A stretch of 64,000 nucleotides of DNA, taken from the IMG/VR virus record IMGVR_UViG_3300025137_000026, positions 1-64,000 of that record; one strand, 5' to 3'. This stretch comes from a virus. The notes below the pieces were generated by a model that ran no database searches, was not told the origin of the DNA, and saw only the letters and a list, made by a program, of their open reading frames with translations. The stretch's first letter is position 1. Every line of letters starts with the position of its first letter. The position numbers were made by a program, and so were the translations under genes. Of this stretch, positions 44,130 through 51,604 are shown one piece after another.

Positions 44130-44213
44130 TACGACAGCCATACATACCGAATACGTGTTGGATACGTATAATCTACGTAGCGTACTACGTAACAAATACG
44201 TATCGATTAACGA
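44130..44213. repeat. Helically phased TACGTA iteron array
   Basis: TACGTA at 44163, 44174, 44186 and 44197, TACGTG at 44152, TACATA at 44141, TACGAC at 44130, and a poor TAACGA at 44208. Steps are 11, 11, 11, 11, 12, 11 and 11 bp, so all face one side of the helix. Array architecture suggests cooperative protein binding (replication initiator, partition protein or repressor). Confidence 0.8.
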
Positions 44214-45108
44214 TGTGATCGCAGATATTGCACTGCGGTTAATATGAACACCCTCTAAGGTAGCTCCCTAGTTATAGTACTAGTTACTTCACTCTTTCAT
44301 GGTTAACAACTCCACTAGGCATTGAATGATACCTAAGCATTTTTTCCGTTAGTCTAACGTTCTATCCCAAAGTTGCATACGGATTACTAATCTAGACAAG
44401 TTCATTGATCCACGTAGAGACTCACGTGTATGTACCCCATTAAATTCACATAGCGTGCTAATAGCCATGCTTCGCCCCCTTCCTCTCATCGACTACGTCC
44501 ATAAGAAGTAGGTTGGGTGGGAGATTGAAATATTCGATCAATGCACCAAATTGTAGAAATTATAGCCATGCTCCGAACATGATTCTAATATACTTATCTA
44601 TACGACTGCCCTTTTTCCAACTAGTTGTAACTAGTCGAGACTTTATCGCAATGCGGTTCGCGCATCGAACTCAATCAAAGTCTTTTCGTCCGCCCATGAG
44701 GAATTTTCCCCCACACTTGGACACCGCCATTCTTGACGCTTTGATTAAGCTAAATTCTGTGATTGATCCTAAGAGACAATCCTTTCGGGATTGATAACAC
44801 AACGAGTTGTTTCTGCCATGCTTATTCTTCTACGCGTGTCGCTATAAGTTTATTTGCTTTGTTCTTTAATGGTACGGAGTACTAGGTTAAGTCCGACTAT
44901 TTGCACCGACTTTGCAGATCGTACTAGTTTATTAAAAAACCGATCCTTTGATGGCAAAGCCTTTGCAACATGACGCTTTCACGCTAAATCCTAAGATATA
45001 CCGAACGCTACAAATTTCTGCGTCGATTGATCACAATTTATAATTGCTACATAGATAATTTTTATTCCATTGAAATAAAAATGTTTAACTTTCAAAGAGC
45101 ATCACAAG

Positions 45109-45170
45109 CCCCAATTTTTGGGGAACAAATCGAAAAAGTTTTATCTCAAATTTTGAGCAATTTCGATTTG
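45109..45170. repeat. Nested palindromes in AT-rich DNA
   Basis: CCCCAA-TTT-TTGGGG (45109-45123); CAAATCGAAA (45126-45135) with TTTCGATTTG (45161-45170), perfect 10-bp arms; inside them CTCAAA-T-TTTGAG (45145-45157). Cruciform-capable; no gene here. Confidence 0.7.
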
Positions 45171-45261
45171 CTATGATATAAAAAGAACATGACTCACAAT
45201 CATCTAAATTTTAGACTTGCGGGCTTGCCAACCGCTTAAAGCTTGTTTGCTATTCTCTTTG

Positions 45262-45290
45262 CCTTTGCCTAGTCCAACGCTAGGCAAAGG
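45262..45290 (-). terminator. Stable hairpin after the 209-aa gene
   Basis: CCTTTGCCTAG / CTAGGCAAAGG, perfect 11-bp stem, 7-nt loop, 15 bp beyond the stop codon at 45306. No T-run follows, so it may be a transcript-end stabiliser or a factor-dependent terminator. Confidence 0.5.
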
Positions 45291-45305
45291 ACATCTTCGC
45301 AGCGC

Positions 45306-45935
45306 TTAGCTATTTTCGAGCGCTTCGAGCCGTGCCATTAGATCGGCGTTGGCTTGTTGCAATTCGTCAATCTTTTGTTGCGCACTTCTATTGTTAGCCA
45401 TGTCATGATTTTTGTGGGTAACTTTTTTCAGTCGCTGATATTTTGCGACTGACTCGCCATTATTTTTTACCTTCATTCCTGTAAGGATTAATCCTTCTCT
45501 TTCCTCAATTTCCGCTCTGTAGGCGTTGGCTAAGTTTTTAAGATAGTTAACGCCATTGTAGAATCCATTTATATATCTATTCTTTACTGATAGCGTTAAA
45601 CGTTTTCCACCGCCGTTCTTTGGTTCTTTGCCAAACTCGTTAGCTAGCTCTTCATTTAGCGCTTTGCCGATTTCAGTCGGCGTGAGGTTTTTCAATTTTG
45701 GCTCAATCTTTCGAAAGGCATCCCAATGATAATTCGCGCTTGTATCTTTGTTTTCAATTTCAGTAACTTGCTCATTAGTTAGGCAATTTAGATTCGAGAA
45801 TTTAATCTCATAGCCAACTTGATTGCCTCCACTTTGAACTAACGTTTCCTTGTTAGTTGTAACTTTACTCAGTAACATTGTAGTAGTAAAGCCATTGGTT
45901 TGACTTTGTTTATTTTCTTGGATTGTAAGGCTCAT
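45306..45935 (-). CDS. Hypothetical protein with C-terminal coiled coil (209 aa)
   Basis: Start at ATG 45935 (MSLTIQENKQSQTNGF). Central helical region with KNLTPTEIGKALNEELANEF, which could be a helix-turn-helix-like segment; the C-terminal 30 residues (QQKIDELQQANADLMARLEA) form a leucine-zipper-like coiled coil. It is the only gene facing the noncoding iteron region from the right, so an origin- or operator-binding role is possible but unproven. No ribosome-binding site is visible. Confidence 0.55.
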   Translation of the reverse strand: MSLTIQENKQSQTNGFTTTMLLSKVTTNKETLVQSGGNQVGYEIKFSNLNCLTNEQVTEIENKDTSANYHWDAFRKIEPKLKNLTPTEIGKALNEELANEFGKEPKNGGGKRLTLSVKNRYINGFYNGVNYLKNLANAYRAEIEEREGLILTGMKVKNNGESVAKYQRLKKVTHKNHDMANNRSAQQKIDELQQANADLMARLEALENS

Positions 45936-46042
45936 AACTTTTATATTTTGATTTGATTTGGTTATTGTTGATATACATAAGTGTACACTAAGGATATTGC
46001 CACAAGCAAAAGCTTTGCCTATCAATGACTTATGTAATATGT

Positions 46043-46066
46043 GTTACCTTATGCCCATAAGGTTAC
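46043..46066. promoter_or_regulatory. GTTACCTTATG-CC-CATAAGGTTAC palindrome
   Basis: Arms GTTACCTTATG and CATAAGGTTAC (one mismatch) with a 2-bp centre. It combines both halves of the GTAACC motif away from any start codon, as expected of an operator. Confidence 0.55.
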
Positions 46067-46168
46067 AAAGGGGGGCTTGGGGGGGAGCCGGGCCGGCCTG
46101 TATATTATATATATGCACCGTTTCTGAACTTTCCTTATTCCAGCACAATCCGACTTGCAGCTTTGTTA

Positions 46169-46190
46169 GTTACCAAGTAATATAAGTTAC
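46169..46190 (+). promoter_or_regulatory. GTTACCAAG...GTTAC start-proximal motif
   Basis: GTTACCAAG (46169-46177), AATATAA, GTTAC ending directly at the ATG 46191; no Shine-Dalgarno. Confidence 0.5.
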
Positions 46191-48254
46191 ATGCAAATAA
46201 AAGCGGACAGTGGAGGAGGTCATTACGATGGAGTTACTGCATATGAGCCACGAGATATGTTTAAAGACACTTGGGCTGGTAGAACCTTTGGAGGTGATGG
46301 TAATTATAATTTCGCTGAAACCTTAAGTGCCAATCAAAATCTATTTAGGGACTATAATGTACCTAAACAAAACTACATCCTTGATCCTAGTGTGCAGGAG
46401 GGTTTGTTTGGGGAACAGCCGGATACATTTAACTGGCTAGATGGTGTACTTAACAGTGAGGGGGGATATGACTCTAGTTGGTGGGAAAACAACTTTAATA
46501 AAGAAGAAGATTTCATAAATACTGATTTTTTTGACCCTGCACTAGGTTATACTAACGAAGAAGCAGCAATGCTTGAGGACATAACCTCTATTAATCCGAA
46601 CGAGAAGAATTATTTAGATGATTACGGATTAATTAGCTACAATGATGATGGTACAGTCAATGCCCTTGATACAAATGAGGCTATAGCTAAGTTAACTGAA
46701 GCGGCAAACAACACTGATCTGTCTGCATACGAACGTAAGGAAATTTTAGACCTTGCGGGTCAACTTTCAGCCGCTGCGGATGCAGATTTGGACAGATTTG
46801 ACTTAACTACTCCTGATGAATCGTATGGAGTATACGATACTCAATATATTGAGGATTATAGCACTCCTGATTTACCTATTGGCGCATATCCGTATGAAAC
46901 CATGGGAGGTACAGTTTATGCTGATCCTACTTCACCTGAATACATTCCCCAGGGGGCATATGTTGCTGGGCCTAATGGTAAAGTGCCGTTCTTGGGTAGT
47001 ATGGCTAGTAATTACCTTGGTTCTGTTGGTGCTAATGGTTATGTGTCGGATCCTGCTACTAATGGTGGCTATGTTTTTCCCCAGCAGACACAGACAATGG
47101 GACAGGCAATGAATTACCAAACCCCAGAAGGTTTTGTTTCTCAGAATCCCTTGACTGCTGGTGATCTTGCCCGTTCTCCAATGCTAAGTAAAATTGCAGC
47201 AGATAAATACGGAACAAATAGTAGGGGAGAGCCTAATCAGATGATTCCTGGGCAGAGGTACACACCTCAACCTACTATGGCATCTCGTGTTGATGACTTC
47301 ACAGATGGTGTAAGAAATATTGGAGGTATGCTTCTAAAGCCGTTAAACTGGACAACTGACTTGATTGGTGGGGGTCTTAGTTCAGTTGGTCAAATGGTTG
47401 GAGATAACAAAATAGGTAATGGCATTCTGAATTTTGGAAATTTAGTGGATGGCACTGGGGATTATTTATTTGGAGATAGTAACAAAACTAGTTTACTTGG
47501 AAACGTATTGAGTATGCCTGACTCTTTAGCTAGAGTGGGTCAGGGCTTAGCATATGGCGATATGGATATGGCTAAGAGTAGTGCTTTAGGGTTATTGGGC
47601 GCACCACTTAATATATTAGGTAACTTAGCCAGTCCATTAGTTAGTGGTCTTGTGGATGTTGCCGGAATTGATGAACTTAGGTTAAGTGTCGGAGGCAAGG
47701 GTGGATCAGGGAACAGAGGACAAAGAAAAGGTTCTAGTAGTACTAAAGCACGTAAGAGCATACCAATCAGAAACACTGGTAAAATAGATAAAGGCAGTAA
47801 TTCATCGAAATCTAACATACCAACAGGCAAGGGAAGTGGAGGAAGTATCAGTGAGGGTGGCTCACAATATGATTTAACTGAATCAGATGGTAGGGATAGT
47901 TATGCTGAGGAATTTGGTGAGGATGCATTAGCTAGAAGACTAAAAGACTTAAACATAGTCGGAGGTGGTTCTGGATTGGGTCAAAATACACCTGCTTTTA
48001 AATCATCTGATGCTGATAAGAGTAATTTGGTTTCATCCATTGCTCAGAACCAAGGAAATCCAAGTGGTGTAAGAAGAGCTGCTTCACCAAAGGTCTATGA
48101 TCATATAGACACTATTGCTGGTGCCGGCCCGCAAGTTGATCAAGACTCGGCATCTAGTAATGTTGCATTTCAAGGTGAGCGAGAAGATATATTTAAAGAA
48201 CCTGAAGAAACAGCCGAATTTGAGTACAAGAAAGGCGACAAAGCCTTTGCATGA
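46191..48254 (+). CDS. Large Gly/Asp/Asn-rich protein, possibly structural (687 aa)
   Basis: Acidic N-terminal 220 residues rich in Tyr, Asp and Asn; a Gly/Leu-rich stretch at about 370-505 (GNGILNFGNLVDGTG; SSALGLLGAPLNILGNLASP) that may insert in membrane; a Ser/Gly/Lys linker (SGNRGQRKGSSSTKARKS); acidic C-terminus. The layout resembles the other virion/ejection-type proteins, but the gene is far from that operon. No domain recognised. Confidence 0.5.
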   Translation: MQIKADSGGGHYDGVTAYEPRDMFKDTWAGRTFGGDGNYNFAETLSANQNLFRDYNVPKQNYILDPSVQEGLFGEQPDTFNWLDGVLNSEGGYDSSWWENNFNKEEDFINTDFFDPALGYTNEEAAMLEDITSINPNEKNYLDDYGLISYNDDGTVNALDTNEAIAKLTEAANNTDLSAYERKEILDLAGQLSAAADADLDRFDLTTPDESYGVYDTQYIEDYSTPDLPIGAYPYETMGGTVYADPTSPEYIPQGAYVAGPNGKVPFLGSMASNYLGSVGANGYVSDPATNGGYVFPQQTQTMGQAMNYQTPEGFVSQNPLTAGDLARSPMLSKIAADKYGTNSRGEPNQMIPGQRYTPQPTMASRVDDFTDGVRNIGGMLLKPLNWTTDLIGGGLSSVGQMVGDNKIGNGILNFGNLVDGTGDYLFGDSNKTSLLGNVLSMPDSLARVGQGLAYGDMDMAKSSALGLLGAPLNILGNLASPLVSGLVDVAGIDELRLSVGGKGGSGNRGQRKGSSSTKARKSIPIRNTGKIDKGSNSSKSNIPTGKGSGGSISEGGSQYDLTESDGRDSYAEEFGEDALARRLKDLNIVGGGSGLGQNTPAFKSSDADKSNLVSSIAQNQGNPSGVRRAASPKVYDHIDTIAGAGPQVDQDSASSNVAFQGEREDIFKEPEETAEFEYKKGDKAFA

Positions 48255-48628
48255 AGCGCATAAAAGAGTTTATTAGGGTGTTTCGTATAGAAAACCCAAG
48301 CCTACTGGCTACTTATCGTATATTTTTAGGTATATCCAAGGTTTTGCCCTATATATCATTCAAATCAGCCGAAGACATCAATGAATGGAAGAGAAGGTTC
48401 AAGATATGCCTTAAATGCCCGATATATGATGCAGAATTAAAAAGATGCCGACCATTTAACGGATCGGGTAGGGGATGTGGGTGCTATGTACCTTTTAGTA
48501 ATATAATTTATGACAAATGCTGGGGAAGAAACTATTATGGAAGACCATTCGGATGGGGAGCTTCGGATAAGCTCAAAAGGATTAAGCGTATTCGTAGAGG
48601 AAGAAGAAATCCAATTCTCGGAAGATAA
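48251..48628 (+). CDS. Cys-rich zinc-binding-type phage protein (125 aa)
   Basis: ATGA overlap with the large gene. ICLKCPIYDAELKRC, then GRGCGCYVPFSN and DKCWGR place Cys as CxxC...C...CxC...C, typical of small phage zinc-ribbon-like proteins. Basic C-terminus (KLKRIKRIRRGRRN). Likely nucleic-acid or protein binding. Confidence 0.6.
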   Translation: MKRIKEFIRVFRIENPSLLATYRIFLGISKVLPYISFKSAEDINEWKRRFKICLKCPIYDAELKRCRPFNGSGRGCGCYVPFSNIIYDKCWGRNYYGRPFGWGASDKLKRIKRIRRGRRNPILGR

Positions 48629-48704
48629 ATGGAATAACGCATCAGGAGGTTTTAATACCTTAGAAGAAGCAGTAAGGGAGGCTATGGCTCGTGCGAGGAG
48701 TTAA
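48537..48704 (+). CDS. Small acidic protein overlapping its neighbour (55 aa)
   Basis: Starts at ATG 48537 behind GGGGAAG; the first 92 bp overlap the preceding gene in another frame. ISSKGLSVFVEEEEIQFSED and FNTLEEAVREAMARARS look like a genuine folded protein. Function unknown. Confidence 0.5.
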   Translation: MEDHSDGELRISSKGLSVFVEEEEIQFSEDKWNNASGGFNTLEEAVREAMARARS

Positions 48705-48960
48705 AGCCCCTAGTTACATCCGTGAGTTCAGAGCAGTTCCTGAGGGGGACGGGGTGGCAGTAAAGTACTTCTCTGAGATAATGGGTTATCAAAATATCGG
48801 ATTAAAATTAAGTAAGACTGGCAAATTACCAGATTTTTCAAGAAAGGCCGACAACCAGGGTGACGCTCTAGTATTATTAGGGCAATGGAACAAGTGGCTA
48901 AAGGAAGAGTCCATACATTCATCTGGGACTCGGAAGAAACGTACATCGAGGCAAAGGTAA
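48691..48960 (+). CDS. Hypothetical protein (89 aa), GTG start
   Basis: GTG 48691 overlaps the previous stop region. Small alpha/beta protein; ends in basic HSSGTRKKRTSRQR, the part that overlaps the next gene by 76 bp. Confidence 0.5.
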   Translation: MRGVKAPSYIREFRAVPEGDGVAVKYFSEIMGYQNIGLKLSKTGKLPDFSRKADNQGDALVLLGQWNKWLKEESIHSSGTRKKRTSRQR

Positions 48961-49082
48961 ACGCTGAAACCTTTGACTGGAGAACTTTTTGGTATTTTTA
49001 CGAAATCAGCGTTGAGCATGCTTTAGCAGTCATGCCACAAATAATTAGCGTATTAGATTTACACTATATTGAAGAAGAATGA
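48885..49082 (+). CDS. Hypothetical protein (65 aa)
   Basis: ATG follows TTAGGGCA. VHTFIWDSEETYIEAKVN and FDWRTFWYFYEISVEHALAV are protein-like and aromatic. Its last codons overlap the HNH gene start (ATGA). Function unknown. Confidence 0.5.
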   Translation: MEQVAKGRVHTFIWDSEETYIEAKVNAETFDWRTFWYFYEISVEHALAVMPQIISVLDLHYIEEE

Positions 49083-49393
49083 AAAGAACTCCTCTAAAAA
49101 GAAAGACTCCTATGAAAAGAGTGTCGAAGAAGAGACAGCAGGAATCAAAAGAATACTCGAGACTGCGAAAGAACTTCCTACAGGAATTGCCGTACTGCGA
49201 GGTCTGTGCAAAATCAAAAAGTACAGACATACATCACCGAAAGGGAAGAGGTAAGTATTATCTGGATGTGGAGAGTTGGCTTTCTACGTGCCGAAGTTGC
49301 CACGACCGGATTCACAGGAATCCGATTTGGGCTAGAGAAAAAGGTTTTCTGCTAGAGCCTAGCGACAAGGTAGAAACAAATAGTAAGAGTTAA
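49079..49393 (+). CDS. HNH endonuclease
   Basis: A 104-aa protein with a basic N-terminal arm (MKRTPLKRKTPMKRVSKKR) and a full HNH core: PYCEVCAKS, DIHHRKGRG, WLSTCRSCHDRIHRNP. The two CxxC pairs bind structural zinc; HH and the final H form the nuclease centre. Phage HNH proteins often assist terminase in packaging; here the terminase is 10 kb away, so repair or homing roles remain open. Confidence 0.75.
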   Translation: MKRTPLKRKTPMKRVSKKRQQESKEYSRLRKNFLQELPYCEVCAKSKSTDIHHRKGRGKYYLDVESWLSTCRSCHDRIHRNPIWAREKGFLLEPSDKVETNSKS

Positions 49394-49412
49394 GACGGTG
49401 ATAACCATTAAG

Positions 49413-49601
49413 TCATAATTCATCGTCTTCACAGTTATTAAACTCTGGTTTTAATTTAACCAGTTCCTCACGAATCTCCTTTGCTTTTCTACGAGCATCG
49501 GTTTCGATGTCCGTGATTAAGCGAAGGTAATTCGCAAGAGCAACAACTCGCTCCTGTATAGTTTCCCCTGGCGCATCAACTGCATAAGTTGCTACGTTCA
49601 T
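49413..49601 (-). CDS. Hypothetical helical protein (62 aa)
   Basis: Helical, coiled-coil-like (NYLRLITDIETDARRKAKEI), acidic end. Overlaps the upstream gene by 26 bp. Function unknown. Confidence 0.5.
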   Translation of the reverse strand: MNVATYAVDAPGETIQERVVALANYLRLITDIETDARRKAKEIREELVKLKPEFNNCEDDEL

Positions 49602-50082
49602 GATTGGGCATTGGTTTTAACTCTTTGATAGTTAAAGCATAAACCAAAGACCTTAATGTTAGCAAGTTTTTTGGGTTACAAATGTCTTCTTTTTTAGCAA
49701 ACCCACGAAAGATATAATATGGTAGTTTGCCAGTAGCTAAGACATAGGAGTCACATACTTTCTTATCTTCCATTTTATATGGAGGTACAATTAAACGAGC
49801 ATTGTCATAGTCAGATTGCTTAACATCTATTGTTTTACCTTTAATTACGAAGTCGGCAGAGCCGCTCCTCGGATGAACATCCATGGGTGGGTAAAGATTA
49901 TATATCTTTGCAAATGCAAATTCTGCACCAATGCCTTCAATATCCCTCTGGAGAGGGTCTTCTTTAGCTACCAGCTTGTCTGTAACACCCTTGGAGCGGT
50001 TCTGCCTTCGTCTAGCATCACCAAGGTATCTCACGACTTCGCACTCCTCCCTACTGAGATTTACCTTGATTTGACCATTCAT
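49576..50082 (-). CDS. PD-(D/E)XK-type nuclease
   Basis: 168 aa from ATG 50082 (a TTG one codon earlier is possible). Core pattern: Glu in GIGAEFAFAKIY (about 53), SADFVIKGKTIDVKQSDYDN with the D...(D)VK signature (about 75-90), then the strand RLIVPPYK. It resembles phage restriction-like or resolvase-like nucleases. TGATG coupling with the RHH gene upstream. Substrate unknown. Confidence 0.6.
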   Translation of the reverse strand: MNGQIKVNLSREECEVVRYLGDARRRQNRSKGVTDKLVAKEDPLQRDIEGIGAEFAFAKIYNLYPPMDVHPRSGSADFVIKGKTIDVKQSDYDNARLIVPPYKMEDKKVCDSYVLATGKLPYYIFRGFAKKEDICNPKNLLTLRSLVYALTIKELKPMPNHERSNLCS

Positions 50083-50261
50083 CAACCAATAACGCCATTT
50101 TTCTTAAGCAAGTCCCTCATGAACCGCGAAACACTTTTCCTTTTCCTGTGGGCATAATTAATTAACTCCTTCTTTTGATCCTTCGTCATGCTAATACTTA
50201 GCTGACTGGTCCTGGGGAGTTTTTGACCCTCGCAAAAATCTGTGGATTTGTACCGTGCCAT
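50082..50261 (-). CDS. Ribbon-helix-helix-type DNA-binding protein (59 aa)
   Basis: MARYKSTDFCEGQKLPRTSQ then LSISMTKDQKKELINYAHRK and SVSRFMRDLLKKNG: a beta strand followed by two helices as in Arc/CopG-like repressors. Coupled on both sides by TGATG overlaps. A candidate to bind one of the repeated operator motifs. Confidence 0.55.
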   Translation of the reverse strand: MARYKSTDFCEGQKLPRTSQLSISMTKDQKKELINYAHRKRKSVSRFMRDLLKKNGVIG

Positions 50262-50344
50262 CAGCTTGCAAGTAAATAACTAGCTGCCATAACCAAGCCT
50301 AGGCATAACAAAATAAACATCCAATCTTTTGTTACTTCATTCAT
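50261..50344 (-). CDS. Membrane peptide (27 aa)
   Basis: MNEVTKDWMFILLCLGLVMA ASYLLAS in one hydrophobic helix; stop overlaps the RHH gene start (TGATG). Ribosome-binding site weak. Kept for its coupling; may be a small membrane effector. Confidence 0.4.
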   Translation of the reverse strand: MNEVTKDWMFILLCLGLVMAASYLLAS

Positions 50345-50356
50345 ATTTTATTTTTT

Positions 50357-50566
50357 CTATATACTTTCTGGGAATCGCTTTATACTCCACGCTTCATTTA
50401 GTTCTGATATATCTATTTTAACTATTGGGATGCCACCTAACTCCATTAAGTATTCCCTCGCCTCAGCCTTAGTCTGGAAGAAGGCTTTAGTAACACCCCA
50501 CTCGCTTATCAACTCCCAAGCTCCTCTATTCGGCCCTAAACCTTTCCTGTACTTTATCGTGATCAT
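50357..50566 (-). CDS. Hypothetical protein (69 aa)
   Basis: Alpha/beta small protein: MITIKYRKGLGPNRGAWELI, FFQTKAEAREYLMELGG. The stop of the kinase overlaps its ATG (ATGA). Function unknown. Confidence 0.55.
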   Translation of the reverse strand: MITIKYRKGLGPNRGAWELISEWGVTKAFFQTKAEAREYLMELGGIPIVKIDISELNEAWSIKRFPESI

Positions 50567-51096
50567 ATTATAATCTCCTTATCTATATGCTCTTCCGGCA
50601 GTCCATCCTCGGAACAATGATTGTCCTCCTTGGTTGAATAACCTTTTCGTTTTAACTTCCAAACCTCTCCACCTAGCTCATGGATCATTTCTGCTTCATT
50701 CTTGAATCGAATATCATCAATGATTACTCGTGCGTCTACTAGTCCAGTAGCTTCGTAAGCCTTGAGCCTTCTGTTTGCTTCAACCTTGGCAATGTTAACC
50801 CAAATTAATGGGTGACACTCCCTTCCAAACTCAGTCCCAAGTCGTTGCATTAATACTCTCGATGTAATTCCATCAGGAAACCCAGGTATCTGCTTTTCCT
50901 TTTCCTCGTAGATGTAAATTCTAGGAACTATGAGTTCAAGCATCTGCTTGATTGGCGTTGCTAAACTTAGAATTTCTCCCCCAATTTGTTGGGCAAAGGT
51001 GGTCTTGCCCATGCCCTTAGGTGCTGTAAGCCCAATCAATCTTGGGAAGGCAAATTCTGGCGAATTAATGTCTTCACTGTACGTAAGTGTCTGCAT
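50563..51096 (-). CDS. Deoxynucleoside monophosphate kinase-like P-loop protein
   Basis: 177 aa. Walker A-type loop GLTAPKGMGKTTFAQQ (about 22-37), VLMQRLGTEFGRECHPLIWV (about 85-104) and VIIDDIRFKNEAEMI (about 128-142, Walker B plus Arg) are the signature arrangement of phage dNMP kinases. It would supply dNDPs for phage DNA synthesis. It sits at the downstream end of the replication module. Confidence 0.75.
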   Translation of the reverse strand: MQTLTYSEDINSPEFAFPRLIGLTAPKGMGKTTFAQQIGGEILSLATPIKQMLELIVPRIYIYEEKEKQIPGFPDGITSRVLMQRLGTEFGRECHPLIWVNIAKVEANRRLKAYEATGLVDARVIIDDIRFKNEAEMIHELGGEVWKLKRKGYSTKEDNHCSEDGLPEEHIDKEIII

Positions 51097-51278
51097 TGTT
51101 TTAATGGTTTTTTTCCTTTTTTTAATTGTGGCCCCATCTTAAAGGTAAAGTATTCACATGAGCATTCCCCATAGCCGTCATACTCGTCTAAATCGACAAG
51201 GTGGACATTCTCAGGATTCGATAAACTAGTTAGCAAAAATCTTTTTGCCTCTAGGTATTGAATCTCGAATTTCTTCAC
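51036..51278 (-). CDS. SWIM-type zinc-finger protein (80 aa)
   Basis: GECSCEYFTF ... KQCRHLR gives CxC-x(n)-CxH, the SWIM zinc-binding signature. Such domains bind DNA or protein. The gene overlaps the kinase start by 61 bp and touches the preceding gene with ATGA. Confidence 0.6.
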   Translation of the reverse strand: MKKFEIQYLEAKRFLLTSLSNPENVHLVDLDEYDGYGECSCEYFTFKMGPQLKKGKKPLKQCRHLRTVKTLIRQNLPSQD

Positions 51279-51604
51279 AGGGAATATTCATGCTTCCATA
51301 CATTTGGTCTTTCTCTAGGAATGCCAGTGCCTATCCGTTTTCCGTCTTCTGTGAACCCACACACTTGATCTTTTCTCCAGAATCTCTCAAACCCTTCCTC
51401 AACTGCAATTTTTAAGCTAGCCATCTCATCTTTCCAAGGGTTGTAATCAAGCTGGGAGAGGAGAAAATCGTCTCCTCCCCCATGCTCAAGTGAATATTCT
51501 TTCCTATCGTCTTTCAACAATCTGTTGAAGGCTTGCTGGCTGGGATCGGAGTTAGAATTATTCCGACTCACCACCTTGAGCCTGAAGCTTTTGCTTAAGC
51601 TCAA
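51275..51604 (-). CDS. Hypothetical protein (109 aa)
   Basis: Basic N-terminus, central GGGDDFLLSQLDYNPWKDEM. Overlaps the upstream gene by 47 bp. Function unknown. Confidence 0.5.
   Translation of the reverse strand: MSLSKSFRLKVVSRNNSNSDPSQQAFNRLLKDDRKEYSLEHGGGDDFLLSQLDYNPWKDEMASLKIAVEEGFERFWRKDQVCGFTEDGKRIGTGIPRERPNVWKHEYSL

Larger units (their letters stand above)
44045..45305. other. 1.26-kb noncoding region (candidate origin/control region)
   Basis: The longest gene-free stretch of the window. It holds the hairpin at 44062-44096, the iteron array, a near-repeat ATAGCCATGCTYCG at 44461 and 44563, a CAATCC-GGATTG stem near 44778, an AT-rich tract around 45040-45100 and nested palindromes at 45109-45170. 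Short frames exist but none has protein-like composition with a credible start. Iterons plus an AT-rich, palindromic segment resemble a replication origin (inference). Confidence 0.55.
45936..46190. other. Divergent intergenic region with palindrome and G-runs
   Basis: 255 bp between divergent genes. It contains the palindrome at 46043-46066, G6-CTT-G7-AGCC-GGG-CC-GG at 46070-46096, TATATTATATATAT at 46101-46114 and the start motif at 46169-46190. No gene seen. Likely a bidirectional control region. Confidence 0.6.

Noticed and set aside
44130-44213. CRISPR-like array
   Set aside because: Units are 6 bp with 5-6 bp spacers; far too short for CRISPR. Interpreted as protein-binding iterons.
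44513-44794. A 93-codon rightward frame in the noncoding region
   Set aside because: No ATG or ribosome-binding site at the start, and composition unlike neighbouring proteins.
49663-49680. GTAACCCAA inside the 49576-50082 nuclease gene
   Set aside because: It lies in coding sequence 60 bp or more from any start; treated as chance.
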